Positions 1 through 8,974 of a DNA stretch of 64,000 nt are shown here, piece by piece. Where the stretch lies: positions 1,042,001 to 1,106,000 of the forward strand of contig NZ_AP023439.1 in the NCBI RefSeq assembly GCF_014701095.1. Direction: 5' to 3'. The notes below the pieces were generated by a model, which was not told the DNA's origin, ran no database searches, and saw only the letters and a list, made by a program, of their open reading frames with translations. Position numbers and translations under genes: made by a program. How positions within the stretch are numbered: the stretch's first letter is position 1; the number at the start of each line of letters is the position of its first letter. This DNA comes from Streptomyces tuirus (GTDB taxonomy: Bacteria; Actinomycetota; Actinomycetes; Streptomycetales; Streptomycetaceae).

Positions 1-247
1 GGCGCCGAGCGCTCACCCTGGGTCACCGTTCCCGACGCCGCGGCATCCGCTCCCACCTCGCCGAACGGCGCGTGCGGCACCCTGCGGGCGCGCCGCGCCC
101 GCGGGTACGATGCCCTCGTCGCGACCTACGGACGGTTGCTTCGCGCACTGTGCAACTCCGGTCCGTGGCGCAGCGGTTCGAGCAGGGCAGCCGACTGGGG
201 GACGGCTCGTTGGCATTCCGACGGGGGCACGGTTTGTGGGGGACGTG
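1..247. other. Left-edge intergenic DNA with one short hairpin
   Basis: No convincing coding region was found here. An 8-bp inverted repeat (GCGGGCGC at 84-91, GCGCCCGC at 95-102) could end an upstream transcript. TACGAT at 107-112 fits a Streptomyces -10 hexamer but has no recognisable -35 partner. The reading frame of the next gene stays open back to 110, but that extension reads as low-complexity translation and lacks a ribosome binding site. Confidence 0.4.
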
Positions 248-2107
248 ATGGACTTCGGCACGCAGGGCCCACAGGCCCCGGCCGACCTCGCCTGGCTGCG
301 AGGCGTTGACGCCTACACCATGGGCGCGTATCCGCAGGCGGAGGAGGAGTTCCGCGCCGCCGTGCGGATGGACTCCGGGATGGCCGACGGCTGGCTCGGG
401 CTGCACGCGCTGCGCGTCGACACGACAACCGCGCTGCTGCGGATGTTCCGGCACCGGGACCGCTTCGGGGAGCAGCGCACCCGCTATCGCCGCACGCTCA
501 ACTCCTGGTACTGGCTGGGCTGGTGGGTGCAGCCGGTGCTGGAGAGCCCCCGTGATCTGCTGCTCGCGCACGCCTCCCACTGGCTGGACGGCCGCCACGT
601 CCCCGAACTGGACCGGGCGCTCGCCGGGCTGCCGCCCGTGGACACCGATCACCAGGTCCGCTTCCTGCACTCCTGCCGCGCCTATCTGGTCAAGGACTGG
701 GAGCAGCTGGTCCGCCACACCGACCCGCTGCTCGACGATCCGATGCTCGGCATCGAGGCGGGCCTGTTCGGCGGCATGGCCCGGGTCCGCCTGGAGATGT
801 ACGGCCAGGCCGAACCCCTGCTGTCCGCCGCGCTGATGCGCTGCCGCAGCGAGCAGCCCCAGCGCAAGGAGCTGCGCTACTGGCTGGCCCGGGCGCACGA
901 GGGCACCGGCCGCAGCGCCGCCGCGCTCCCCCTGTACCGGGCCGTGCACCGCGTCGACCCGGCGTTCATGGACACCTCCGCCCGGCTCGCCGCCATCGCC
1001 GAGGGCGACGGCTACGAGGACGCCACGGGCCTCGCGGCGATCACCCTCACCGGTGCGGGCCAGGACGCGGTGGACGGTCCGGACGGATTCGATCCGCTCT
1101 TCGGACTCGAAGGACGCGACCTGAGGCTGCCCGATCCCGAGCCGCCGCTCCCTCCCCTGCCGCCGGTGACCGGCCCGCCGGTCCGCGAGAGGACCGGCCC
1201 CCTCTCCTCCCTGCCCGCCGGGCCCACCGACCCGGCGTTACTGGACGAGGCACTCGCCGAGCTCGAGCGCATGGTGGGTCTGGAGCCGGTGAAACGCCAG
1301 GTCAAGGCGCTGTCGGCGCAGCTGAACATGGCCCGGCTGCGGGCCGGGCAGGGCCTGCCGGTCCAGCCGCCGAAACGCCACTTCGTCTTCTCCGGCCCCT
1401 CCGGCACCGGCAAGACGACCGTCGCCCGCATCCTCGGCCGCGTCTTCTACGCCCTGGGGCTGCTCGGCGGCGACCATCTCGTGGAGGCCCAGCGGGCCGA
1501 CCTGGTCGGCGAGTACCTCGGTCAGACGGCCGTGAAGGCGAACGAACTGATCGACTCGGCGCTCGGGGGCGTCCTCTTCGTCGACGAGGCCTATTCGCTC
1601 TCCAACTCGGGCTACGGCAAAGGGGACGCGTACGGCGACGAGGCCCTCCAGGTGCTGCTGAAACGCGCCGAGGACAACCGCGACCACCTCGTGGTGATCC
1701 TGGCCGGCTACCCGGAGGGCATGGACCGCCTGCTCGCCGCGAACCCCGGGCTGTCCTCCCGTTTCACCACCCGCGTCGACTTCCCGTCCTACCGGCCCCT
1801 CGAACTCACCGAGATCGGCAAGGTGCTCGCGGCGGAGAACGGCGACCAGTGGGACGAGGAGGCCCTCGACGAACTGCGCTCCATCGCCGGGCACGTGGTC
1901 GACCAGGGGTGGATCGACGAGCTGGGCAACGGGCGGTTCCTGCGGACGCTCTACGAGAAGAGCTGCGCGTACCGGGATCTGCGGTTGTCGGTGTATCCGG
2001 GGGTGTTGAGCAGGGACGACCTGGCAACGTTGCGGTTGCCGGATCTGATGCAGGCGTACGGAGAGGTGCTGTCGGGGCGCGGGCCGGGGAATCCATCGAG
2101 CTTGTGA
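248..2107 (+). CDS. EccA/CbbX-like AAA+ ATPase with helical-repeat N-terminus
   Basis: This 619-residue cytoplasmic ATPase has two parts. The first roughly 330 residues are TPR-like helical repeats, followed by a proline-rich linker. The last 290 residues are an AAA+ domain of the CbbX/SpoVK group, with Walker A GPSGTGKT at 383-390 and Walker B VLFVDEAY at 442-449. The same architecture occurs in EccA of type VII secretion, but no secretion genes adjoin it here. I chose ATG 248 because a GGGGGAC ribosome binding site lies just upstream; the frame is open to 110 without support. It converges on the CBS-domain genes. Remodelling of a protein partner is inferred and the partner is unknown. Confidence 0.85.
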   Translation: MDFGTQGPQAPADLAWLRGVDAYTMGAYPQAEEEFRAAVRMDSGMADGWLGLHALRVDTTTALLRMFRHRDRFGEQRTRYRRTLNSWYWLGWWVQPVLESPRDLLLAHASHWLDGRHVPELDRALAGLPPVDTDHQVRFLHSCRAYLVKDWEQLVRHTDPLLDDPMLGIEAGLFGGMARVRLEMYGQAEPLLSAALMRCRSEQPQRKELRYWLARAHEGTGRSAAALPLYRAVHRVDPAFMDTSARLAAIAEGDGYEDATGLAAITLTGAGQDAVDGPDGFDPLFGLEGRDLRLPDPEPPLPPLPPVTGPPVRERTGPLSSLPAGPTDPALLDEALAELERMVGLEPVKRQVKALSAQLNMARLRAGQGLPVQPPKRHFVFSGPSGTGKTTVARILGRVFYALGLLGGDHLVEAQRADLVGEYLGQTAVKANELIDSALGGVLFVDEAYSLSNSGYGKGDAYGDEALQVLLKRAEDNRDHLVVILAGYPEGMDRLLAANPGLSSRFTTRVDFPSYRPLELTEIGKVLAAENGDQWDEEALDELRSIAGHVVDQGWIDELGNGRFLRTLYEKSCAYRDLRLSVYPGVLSRDDLATLRLPDLMQAYGEVLSGRGPGNPSSL

Positions 2108-2124
2108 GGAACTGGCGTTCCGCC

Positions 2125-2188
2125 AGGGGCCGGGTGGGCGCGCAACCCGGCGAAGCGGGGTGCCGCTGCGCCCACCCGTGCCGCCCCT
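2125..2188. terminator. Bidirectional terminator between convergent genes
   Basis: An 11-bp stem (CGGGTGGGCGC at 2131-2141 with GCGCCCACCCG at 2168-2178) is flanked by an outer AGGGGC/GCCCCT pairing (2125-2130 with 2183-2188). It lies between the stop codons of the AAA+ ATPase at 2107 and the CBS-domain gene at 2216, so it can serve both strands. No U-tract follows, as is common in Streptomyces. Confidence 0.7.
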
Positions 2189-2215
2189 AGCGGCACGCAT
2201 CCCGCAGCTGGGACG

Positions 2216-3292
2216 CTACGTCGCCAGCACCTCTTCGCCCGACCTCGGCTCGGTCAGTCTCACCTCGCGCACCTGCCGGTGCGCCGGATCCCGCACCTCG
2301 CCCACCAGCAACTCCAGCACGTCCTCCAGGGCGACCAGCCCGAGCACCTTGCCGGACGCGTCGGCGACCTGGGCCAGGTGCGTCGCCGCCCGGCGCATCA
2401 CCGTGAGGGCGTCGTCGAGGGGCAGCTCGGGCCGCAGGGTCGTCATGGGGCGCCACAGGTGCTGCGGCACGGCCCGGTCCGAGTCCTCCACGTCCAGGAC
2501 GTCCTTGACGTGCAGGTACCCCATGAAGGCGCCGGTCTCCGCGGCGACCGGGAACCGGGAGTAGCCCGTACGGGCCGTGAGCTCGACGATCCTCCCGGGG
2601 GTGACCGACGGGCTGACCGTCACCAGGGACTCCCGCTTCAGCAGGACGTCCGTCACCGGGCGGGAGCCCAGCTCCAGGGCGTCCTCGAGGCTTTCGGCCT
2701 CCTCGGGGTCGAGCAGGCCCGCCTGGCCGGCGTCCTCCACCAGCCGGTTGAGCTGCTCGCTGGTGAAGACGGCCTCGACCTCGTCCTTGGGCTCGACGTG
2801 GAAGAGCCGCAGGATGCCCTGGGAGACGGCTCCGAGGGCGGCGGTGATGGGCTTGCAGAAGCGCGCGAACCAGACCAGGCCGGGGCTGAGCCACAGCGCG
2901 ACCTTCTCGGGGGCCGCCATCGCCAGGTTCTTCGGGACCATCTCGCCGATGACGAGGTGGAAGAAGACCACGGCGGCCAGGGCGATGACGTAGGTCAGCG
3001 GATGGATCATGCCGTGCGGCAGGTGGATCCACTCGAAGACCGGCTCCAGCAGGTGCGCGACCGTCGGTTCGGCGACCGCGCCGAGGGTGAGGGAGCAGAT
3101 CGTGATGCCGAACTGGGCCGCCGCCATCATCTGCGGCAGCCGCTCGAGACCGTAGAGGACCTGCCGGGCACGGGCGGTGCCGAGCGGCTCGATCTGGCTG
3201 CGCCGTACGGAGACCAGCGCGAACTCGGCGCCGACGAAGAAGCCGTTGGCGAGCACGAGCAGCGCGGCGAAGAGGAGTTGGAGCACGCTCAT
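2216..3292 (-). CDS. CBS-domain membrane protein, CorC/HlyC (DUF21) family, second copy
   Basis: This 358-residue membrane protein begins with a DUF21/CNNM transmembrane domain (about residues 1-180, including the motif GFFVGAEFALVSVRRS). A pair of CBS domains follows (about 200-330), then a short tail; the full CorC_HlyC C-terminal domain of its upstream partner seems reduced. The family is linked to divalent-cation (Mg2+ or Co2+) transport or tolerance and is often called hemolysin-like without evidence of haemolysis. Its ATG overlaps the upstream stop in a four-base ATGA, so the two proteins are probably translationally coupled and may assemble together. Confidence 0.88.
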   Translation of the reverse strand: MSVLQLLFAALLVLANGFFVGAEFALVSVRRSQIEPLGTARARQVLYGLERLPQMMAAAQFGITICSLTLGAVAEPTVAHLLEPVFEWIHLPHGMIHPLTYVIALAAVVFFHLVIGEMVPKNLAMAAPEKVALWLSPGLVWFARFCKPITAALGAVSQGILRLFHVEPKDEVEAVFTSEQLNRLVEDAGQAGLLDPEEAESLEDALELGSRPVTDVLLKRESLVTVSPSVTPGRIVELTARTGYSRFPVAAETGAFMGYLHVKDVLDVEDSDRAVPQHLWRPMTTLRPELPLDDALTVMRRAATHLAQVADASGKVLGLVALEDVLELLVGEVRDPAHRQVREVRLTEPRSGEEVLAT

Positions 3293-4623
3293 CGGACGGC
3301 CTCCGCCATGGAGACCACCGGGGCGGTCCGCACGAGCCGGACCCGCTCCGCGCGGTAGTGGCCCACCTGGCGCACCGAGAGCCGCCAGCCGGGCAGCTCC
3401 GCCTTGTCGCCGACGGCCGGGATACGGCCCAGCAGGTCGGCGATCAGGCCCGCGACCGTCTCGTACGGGCCCTCGGGCACGTCGAGGCCTATGCGCAGCA
3501 GGATGTCGACCCGGCAGCTGCCGTCGACGTCCCAGGCGGGCCTGCCGTCCTCCGGCGGCGCGGCGGCCAGCTCCGGCAGGTCGTGTCCGTCGTGCTCGTC
3601 GCGGACCTCGCCGACGATCTCCTCGACGATGTCCTCCAGCGTGACGACACCGGCGGTGCCGCCGTACTCGTCGACGACGACCGCGATGGGCTGCTCGCTG
3701 CGCAGGCGGGTGAGGAGCGGCCGGACCGGCAGTGTCTCGGGGACGAGCAGCGCCGGGCGGGCGATGTGGCCGACGGGGGTGCGCAGCCGGTCCTGGACGG
3801 GCACGGCCAGGGCGTCCTTGAGGTGGGCCATGCCGACGACCTCGTCGATCTTCTCCCGGTAGACCGGGAAGCGGGACAGGCCGGTGGCGCGGGTCAGGTT
3901 GACGACGTCCTCGGCGGTGGCCGAGGACTGCAGGGCGCTGACCTTCACGCGCGGGGTCATCACATGCTGCGCGGTGAGCTCGCCCAGTGACAGGGTCCGC
4001 ACGAACAGGTCGGCCGTGTCCTGCTCCAGGGCGCCGGCCAGGGCCGAGTGGCGGGCCAGGGAGACGAGCTCGCCGGGGGTGCGGGCGGAGGCCAGCTCCT
4101 CGGCGGGTTCGATGCCCAGGGCGCGCACGAGCCGGTTCGCGACGGCGTTGAGGCCGGCGATGACCGGGCGGAACAGCCGGGCGAAGACGTGCTGCGGTCC
4201 CGCGACGAAGCGGGCGACCTGCAGCGGCCTGGACACCGCCCAGTTCTTGGGCAGGAGCTCGCCGATCACCATCTGCACGGCGGAGGCCAGCAGCATGCCG
4301 ACGACGACCGTGACACCGGAGACGGCGCCCTCGGGGATGCCGATCGAGGTGAACGGGCCGTGCAGCAGCTCGGCGAGCGCCGGTTCGGCGAGCATGCCGA
4401 CGACGAGCGAGGTGATGGTGATGCCGAGCTGGGTGCCGGAGAGCTGGAAGGAGAGTTCCTTGAGTGATGCGACGACCCGGTGGGCGCGCCGGTCGCCCTC
4501 GGCGGCGGCCTTCTCGGCCTCGGGCCGTTCGACCGTCACGAGTCCGAATTCGGCCGCCACGAAGAATCCGTTGGCGAGAATCAGCAGGAACGCGGCTGCG
4601 AGGAGCAGCAAGGGGGTGGTCAT
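3289..4623 (-). CDS. CBS-domain membrane protein, CorC/HlyC (DUF21) family, first copy
   Basis: This 444-residue paralogue of the next gene has the full family layout: a DUF21 domain with three or four membrane helices (about 1-190, motif GFFVAAEFGLVTVERP), two CBS domains (about 210-330, including VVDEYGGTAGVVTLED) and a C-terminal CorC_HlyC domain to residue 430. Family knowledge points to cation efflux or homeostasis in the cytoplasmic membrane, with nucleotide sensing through the CBS pair. It is the first gene of a two-gene operon. A perfect 9-bp hairpin sits about 25 bases ahead of its start. Confidence 0.9.
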   Translation of the reverse strand: MTTPLLLLAAAFLLILANGFFVAAEFGLVTVERPEAEKAAAEGDRRAHRVVASLKELSFQLSGTQLGITITSLVVGMLAEPALAELLHGPFTSIGIPEGAVSGVTVVVGMLLASAVQMVIGELLPKNWAVSRPLQVARFVAGPQHVFARLFRPVIAGLNAVANRLVRALGIEPAEELASARTPGELVSLARHSALAGALEQDTADLFVRTLSLGELTAQHVMTPRVKVSALQSSATAEDVVNLTRATGLSRFPVYREKIDEVVGMAHLKDALAVPVQDRLRTPVGHIARPALLVPETLPVRPLLTRLRSEQPIAVVVDEYGGTAGVVTLEDIVEEIVGEVRDEHDGHDLPELAAAPPEDGRPAWDVDGSCRVDILLRIGLDVPEGPYETVAGLIADLLGRIPAVGDKAELPGWRLSVRQVGHYRAERVRLVRTAPVVSMAEAVR

Positions 4624-4646
4624 GATGCCGCCGCCTCCACACGGTC

Positions 4647-4670
4647 GCGTACCTCGGAGACGAGGTACGC
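4647..4670 (-). promoter_or_regulatory. Leader hairpin upstream of the CBS-domain operon
   Basis: A perfect 9-bp inverted repeat (GCGTACCTC at 4647-4655 and GAGGTACGC at 4662-4670) with a 6-base loop lies about 24 bases before the ATG at 4623. It could be an operator or an mRNA hairpin near the ribosome binding site. The position is seen directly; a regulatory role is inference. Confidence 0.35.
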
Positions 4671-4778
4671 GCTATGTCGGCAGGGGGCGGCGCAGGTACT
4701 GCAGGACGATCCGTCCATCGCCGGAGGGAGTCACTCCTCGGTTAGCAGGAGCCTCCGCGCACCGGTCGGGGCGACAGA

Positions 4779-4807
4779 GGCGGAGGCGCATCCGTCACGC
4801 CTCCGCC
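4779..4807 (-). terminator. Terminator after the hisE-hisG-PH gene group
   Basis: A 10-bp perfect stem (GGCGGAGGCG at 4779-4788, CGCCTCCGCC at 4798-4807) with a 9-base loop lies 61 bases beyond the stop codon of the PH-domain gene. It probably closes the transcript that comes from hisE and hisG. Confidence 0.65.
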
Positions 4808-4868
4808 AACAGATTAATCAAGACATGCCCCGGTACGGCAGTGGCGGCCGCCCGGAGGATGTCCCGAG

Positions 4869-5324
4869 TCAGCCCTGACGCCCCTCGGGGTCCGCCACGG
4901 AACGGGCCTCGACGAGCGCCCGCAGGGCCCGGGCGTCGGCGATGGCACGCTGCTTGGCCAGGCCCGGCTGGATGCCCAGGGCAGGCAGGCTGGTGCCGTC
5001 GCTGAGGTTGAGGAACACCCAGGGGTCGCCGGGCCGGAGGGTCACCTGGAGGATCTCCGCCCACTCCAGTCGGCGCTTGTTCGTGAGATTGACGACAGTG
5101 ACGCCGTCGTCGTCGACGACGACCTTGGGACGCGCCAGGAGGAGCAGCACGGCGTCCAGCAGGAGCGCCGTGAAGACGAAGCTGACGCGCTCGGCGGGGC
5201 TGAGCTGCTTCAGCAGCATCGCGACCGCCGTGATCACCACGAAGATGGCGACAGCCGCGGTGAGCAGCACCACGCGGGTGCTGCCCGGCCGGAACGTGAC
5301 GGGCAGGGTGGGCAGATCGGACAT
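4869..5324 (-). CDS. Two-helix membrane protein with a bacterial PH domain
   Basis: This 151-residue protein has two adjacent hydrophobic helices (about residues 16-39 and 46-63). A short beta-rich bacterial PH-like domain follows (about 65-125), containing VVVDDDGVTVVNLTNKRR and a WAEI motif, the signature of the PH-domain family often found in small actinobacterial membrane proteins. It begins 13 bases after the hisG stop, so it is likely co-transcribed with hisG, although nothing in it suggests histidine biosynthesis. The molecular function is unknown. Confidence 0.8.
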   Translation of the reverse strand: MSDLPTLPVTFRPGSTRVVLLTAAVAIFVVITAVAMLLKQLSPAERVSFVFTALLLDAVLLLLARPKVVVDDDGVTVVNLTNKRRLEWAEILQVTLRPGDPWVFLNLSDGTSLPALGIQPGLAKQRAIADARALRALVEARSVADPEGRQG

Positions 5325-5337
5325 CGGGTCGTGCCCC

Positions 5338-6186
5338 TCAGAGACGGCAGGCGTGGATGGCCGTGGTCAGGATGGCCCGGGCGCCGATGTCGTACAGGTC
5401 GTCCATGATCCGCTGGGCCTCCTTGGCCGGGACCATCGCGCGGACGGCGACCCAGCCCTCGTTGTGCAGCGGGGAGACGGTCGGGGACTCCAGGCCGGGC
5501 GTGAGGGCGACGGCCTTCTCCAGCTGCTCGACGCGGCAGTCGTAGTCCATCATCACGTACGTCCGGGCGACCAGGACGCCCTGGAGGCGGCGCAGGAACT
5601 GCTGCACCTTGGGGTCGTCGGCGTCCGCGCCGGTGCGGCGGATCACGACGGCCTCGGACTGCATGATCGGCTCGCCGGCGACCTCCAGGCCCGCGTTGCG
5701 CAGCGAGGTGCCGGTCTCGACGACGTCGGCGATGACCTGGGCGACGCCGAGCTGGATGGCGGTCTCGACGGCGCCGTCGAGGTGGACGACGGAGGCGTCG
5801 ATGCCGTGCTCGGCGAGGTGCGCCGCGACGATGCCCTCGTAGGAGGTGGCGATCGTCTTGCCGGTCAGGTCCGCCAGGCCGCTGATCGTGCCGGGCTTGG
5901 TGGCGAAGCGGAAGGTGGAGCGGGCGAAGCCGAGGGGGAGGATCTCCTCGGCCTGGGCGCCGGAGTCGATGAGCAGGTCCCGGCCGGTGAGGCCGATGTC
6001 CAGCTGCCCGGAGGCGACATAGATCGCGATGTCGCGGGGGCGGAGGTAGAAGAACTCGACCTCGTTCACCGGGTCGACGATCCGCAGTTCCTTGGACTCG
6101 CGGCGCTGCTGGTAGCCGGCCTCATGCAGCATCTCCGCCGCAGGGCCGGAGAGGGAACCCTTGTTGGGGACGGCGATGCGCAGCAT
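5338..6186 (-). CDS. hisG: ATP phosphoribosyltransferase (long form)
   Basis: HisG couples ATP with PRPP to form phosphoribosyl-ATP, the first and feedback-controlled step of histidine synthesis. The 282-residue length fits the long form, which carries a C-terminal ACT-like histidine-binding domain (roughly residues 210-282) and needs no HisZ partner. The start MLRIAVPNKGSL matches the family, and an AAAGGAAG ribosome binding site precedes the ATG; the longer open frame to 6360 has no support. It follows hisE by 47 bases, so these two early-pathway enzymes are probably co-transcribed, apart from the rest of the his genes. Confidence 0.97.
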   Translation of the reverse strand: MLRIAVPNKGSLSGPAAEMLHEAGYQQRRESKELRIVDPVNEVEFFYLRPRDIAIYVASGQLDIGLTGRDLLIDSGAQAEEILPLGFARSTFRFATKPGTISGLADLTGKTIATSYEGIVAAHLAEHGIDASVVHLDGAVETAIQLGVAQVIADVVETGTSLRNAGLEVAGEPIMQSEAVVIRRTGADADDPKVQQFLRRLQGVLVARTYVMMDYDCRVEQLEKAVALTPGLESPTVSPLHNEGWVAVRAMVPAKEAQRIMDDLYDIGARAILTTAIHACRL

Positions 6187-6233
6187 GAGGTCGGCTTCCT
6201 TTGCGTGGTGTGTGGGACGGGAACGGGTGCGGC

Positions 6234-6506
6234 TCAGAGGTGGGCGTAGACGTCGTCGAGGGAGATGCCGCGGGCGACCATCATCACCTGGACGTGGTAC
6301 AGCAGCTGCGAGATCTCCTCGGCGGCGGCTTCCTTGCCCTCGTACTCGGCGGCCATCCACACCTCGGCGGCCTCTTCGACGACCTTCTTGCCGATGGCGT
6401 GGACGCCCTTCTCCACCAGTTCTGCGGTGCGGGAAGTGGCGGGGTCGCCCTGGGCGGCCTTGTGCTGGAGCTCGGTGAAGAGCTCCTCGAACGTCTTCTT
6501 GGACAT
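6234..6506 (-). CDS. hisE: Phosphoribosyl-ATP pyrophosphatase
   Basis: HisE hydrolyses phosphoribosyl-ATP to phosphoribosyl-AMP and pyrophosphate, the second step of histidine synthesis. The 90-residue protein is a stand-alone all-alpha MazG-like pyrophosphatase rather than a HisIE fusion. The metal-binding helices are visible as [16 protein letters not shown] and [10 protein letters not shown]; the SQLLYH variant, in place of ADLLYH, is as I recall usual in actinobacteria. I used the ATG at 6506 ([10 protein letters not shown]), which begins at the family position, rather than the open frame to 6530. Confidence 0.95.
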   Translation of the reverse strand: MSKKTFEELFTELQHKAAQGDPATSRTAELVEKGVHAIGKKVVEEAAEVWMAAEYEGKEAAAEEISQLLYHVQVMMVARGISLDDVYAHL

Positions 6507-6540
6507 GGTGACGCTCAGCCTATGCCACACCCGGCTTCCG

Positions 6541-7026
6541 TCAGCGCCAGGGTTCGGATACTGAGCGGAGGGTGGCCGCGGTCGCCACCGCCGCCGTCAC
6601 CGCCTCGTGCCCCTTGTCCTCGTTGGAGCCTTCGATCCCGGCGCGGTCCAGGGCCTGCTCCTCGGTGTCGCAGGTCAGCACGCCGAAGCCGACGGGGACG
6701 CCGGTGTCGACGGAGACCTGGGTGAGGCCCTGGGTCACGCCCTGGCACACGTACTCGAAGTGGGGCGTGCCGCCGCGGATGACGACGCCGAGGGCGACGA
6801 TCGCGTCGTAGCCGCGGCCCGCGAGGACCTTGGCGACGACCGGGAGCTCCCAGCTGCCGGGGACCCTGAGGAGGGTCGGCTCGTCGATGCCCAGGTCGTG
6901 CAGGGCGCGCAGGGCGCCGTCGACCAGACCGTTCATCACCTTCTCGTGCCACTGTGCCGCGATGACGGCGACCCGGAGGTCACCCACATTGCGTACGGAC
7001 AGCTCCGGTGCACCCTTGCCGCTCAC
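6541..7026 (-). CDS. ribH: 6,7-dimethyl-8-ribityllumazine synthase
   Basis: RibH condenses 5-amino-6-ribitylaminouracil with 3,4-dihydroxy-2-butanone 4-phosphate to give lumazine, the substrate of riboflavin synthase. The 161-residue protein shows the family pattern: [12 protein letters not shown] near the start, the active-site segment [13 protein letters not shown] containing the catalytic histidine, and a C-terminal [12 protein letters not shown] helix. The GTG at 7026 is used because conserved sequence begins there; the open frame runs on far upstream out of phase with ribBA. It is the last gene of the riboswitch-controlled rib operon, 20 bases after ribBA. Confidence 0.97.
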   Translation of the reverse strand: MSGKGAPELSVRNVGDLRVAVIAAQWHEKVMNGLVDGALRALHDLGIDEPTLLRVPGSWELPVVAKVLAGRGYDAIVALGVVIRGGTPHFEYVCQGVTQGLTQVSVDTGVPVGFGVLTCDTEEQALDRAGIEGSNEDKGHEAVTAAVATAATLRSVSEPWR

Positions 7027-7046
7027 GTTGCTCCCTCTGTGCTCTC

Positions 7047-8336
7047 TTACTGGTTGCCGCAGGCGGGCACGGTGGTCGTGTCCAGCCAGGGCAGGTCGTG
7101 GCCCATCCGGTCCCGCTTGGTGCGCAGGTAGCGGAGGTTGTGCTCGCCGGCGCTCACGGGCATCGGCACGCGGGCCTGGACCGCGATGCCGTGGCGGACG
7201 AGTGCGTCGGTCTTGTCGGGGTTGTTGGTCAGCAGCCGGACGCCGCGCACACCGAGGTCGGCGAGGATCTGCGCGCCGGCGGCGTAGTCGCGGGCGTCGG
7301 CGGGCAGGCCGAGTTCCAGGTTGGCGTCGAGGGTGTCGCGGCCGCGCTCCTGGAGTTCGTAGGCGCGCAGCTTGGACATCAGGCCGATGCCCCTGCCCTC
7401 GTGTCCGCGCAGGTAGACCACGACGCCCCGGCCCTCTTCCTGGATGCGGGCGAGGGAGGCGTCGAGCTGGGGGCCGCAGTCGCAGCGGGCCGAGCCGAAG
7501 ACGTCGCCGGTGAGGCACTCGGAGTGGACGCGGACGAGGACGTCCTGGCCGTCGCCGATCTCGCCGTGCACCAGGGCGACGTGCTCGACGCCGTCGACGG
7601 TGGAGCGGTAGCCGTAGGCCGTGAAGGTGCCGTGGGCGGTGGGCAGCTGGGTCCTGGCCTCGCGGCGGACGGTGGGCTCGCTGCTGCGGCGGTAGGCGAT
7701 CAGGTCCTCGATGGAGATGATCGTCAGGCCGTGCTTGCGGGCGAAGGGGATCAGCTCGGGCAGGCGCAGCATCGTGCCGTCCTCGCCGGCGATCTCGACG
7801 ATCGCGCCGGCCGGACGCAGGCCCGCGAGCCGGGCGAGGTCGACGGCGGCCTCGGTGTGGCCGTTGCGGGTGAGGACCCCGCCGGACCGGGCGCGCAGCG
7901 GGAAGATGTGGCCGGGGCGGACGAAGTCCTGAGGGCCCGAGACGCCGTCGGCGAGGAGTTGGAGGGTGGTGGCGCGGTCGGAGGCGGAGATGCCGGTGCT
8001 CACGCCGTGCGCGGCGGAGGCGTCGACGGAGACCGTGAACGCGGTCTTCATCGACTCGGTGTTGTCCTCGACCATCTGCGGCAGCTTCAGCCGGTCCAGC
8101 TCGTCGCCCTCCATGGGGGCGCAGATCAGGCCGCGGCACTCGCTCATCATGAAGGCGACGATCTCGGGGGTGGCCTTCTCGGCGGCGATGACGAGGTCGC
8201 CCTCGTTCTCCCGGTCCTCGTCGTCGACGACCACGACGGGGCGGCCGGCCGCGATGTCGGCGATGGCCTGCTCGACGGGGTCGAGGGCGAAGTTCTCGAC
8301 GTCGCCGGTGCCGTACAGGGTTGTTGCGGCGCTCAT
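7047..8336 (-). CDS. ribBA: Bifunctional DHBP synthase / GTP cyclohydrolase II
   Basis: This 429-residue fusion supplies both precursors of riboflavin. The N-terminal domain (about 1-215) is 3,4-dihydroxy-2-butanone 4-phosphate synthase, with the acidic [11 protein letters not shown] motif and [13 protein letters not shown]. The C-terminal domain (about 220-429) is GTP cyclohydrolase II, with the zinc-binding pattern [15 protein letters not shown] and the HEGRGIGL motif. Its ATG overlaps the ribM stop in an ATGA, so the two are translationally coupled. No ribD/ribG is present in this operon, so the deaminase-reductase must be encoded elsewhere. Confidence 0.97.
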   Translation of the reverse strand: MSAATTLYGTGDVENFALDPVEQAIADIAAGRPVVVVDDEDRENEGDLVIAAEKATPEIVAFMMSECRGLICAPMEGDELDRLKLPQMVEDNTESMKTAFTVSVDASAAHGVSTGISASDRATTLQLLADGVSGPQDFVRPGHIFPLRARSGGVLTRNGHTEAAVDLARLAGLRPAGAIVEIAGEDGTMLRLPELIPFARKHGLTIISIEDLIAYRRSSEPTVRREARTQLPTAHGTFTAYGYRSTVDGVEHVALVHGEIGDGQDVLVRVHSECLTGDVFGSARCDCGPQLDASLARIQEEGRGVVVYLRGHEGRGIGLMSKLRAYELQERGRDTLDANLELGLPADARDYAAGAQILADLGVRGVRLLTNNPDKTDALVRHGIAVQARVPMPVSAGEHNLRYLRTKRDRMGHDLPWLDTTTVPACGNQ

Positions 8337-8974
8337 GCCGGCGCTCCTTCCAGGGTGGGCTGGGCTGCCGCGCGCGAGCGCAGCCACCAGTCGCGCAGGC
8401 CCCACAGGACGAGCGCGCCGTAGATGACGTAGACGAAGCCGGAGAAGGCGTAGCCGTTGGCGAAGTTGAGGGGCACGCCGACGACGTCGACGAGCAGCCA
8501 GGCGAACCAGAACTCGACCATGCCGCGCGCCTGGGCGTACATGGCGACGACGGTGCCGACGAAGATGTAGGCGTCCGGCCAGGGGTCCCAGGACAGGGTG
8601 GGGTACGCCTTGAACAGCAGCGCCACCGCGACCGTGCCGGCGGCGGCCGCCGCGGCCATCGCGGCGCGCTCGCGCCAGGTGGCGAACCGGACGGCGATGT
8701 GGCCGTCCTCGCCCTGCCCCTTGCCGCGCTGCCACTGCCACCAGCCGTACAGCGCGACGAGCATGACGACCGCCTGCTTGCCGGCGCTGCCGGTGAGGTG
8801 GCCCAAGAAGGCGCCGAAGAGGATGAGGCCGGCCAGGAACTGCACGGGCCAGGTCCAGATGGAGCGTCGCCAGCCGAGGGCGAGGGCGGCCAGGCCGAAG
8901 AGGTTGCCGACCATGTCGGACCAGAGGATGTGCTGGCCGAAGAGGGCGAACGCCTCGGAGTTCAGCGTGTTCAC
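8333..8974 (-). CDS. ribM: PnuC-family flavin transporter (RibM/PnuX type)
   Basis: This 213-residue membrane protein has about seven hydrophobic helices and the PnuC fold, with W-rich motifs such as [10 protein letters not shown] and [20 protein letters not shown]. PnuC proteins carry nicotinamide riboside or thiamine, but members placed inside actinobacterial rib operons (RibM/PnuX) are known riboflavin transporters. Position between ribE and ribBA, behind an FMN riboswitch, makes flavin the likely substrate. It starts with GTG in a GTGA overlap with ribE and ends in an ATGA overlap with ribBA. Confidence 0.88.
   Translation of the reverse strand: MNTLNSEAFALFGQHILWSDMVGNLFGLAALALGWRRSIWTWPVQFLAGLILFGAFLGHLTGSAGKQAVVMLVALYGWWQWQRGKGQGEDGHIAVRFATWRERAAMAAAAAAGTVAVALLFKAYPTLSWDPWPDAYIFVGTVVAMYAQARGMVEFWFAWLLVDVVGVPLNFANGYAFSGFVYVIYGALVLWGLRDWWLRSRAAAQPTLEGAPA

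Noticed and set aside
2216..4642. A single 808-residue reading frame across both CBS-domain genes
   Set aside because: Its first 450 residues are an out-of-frame, arginine-rich translation of the upstream gene. The true genes are two, joined by an ATGA overlap at 3289-3292.
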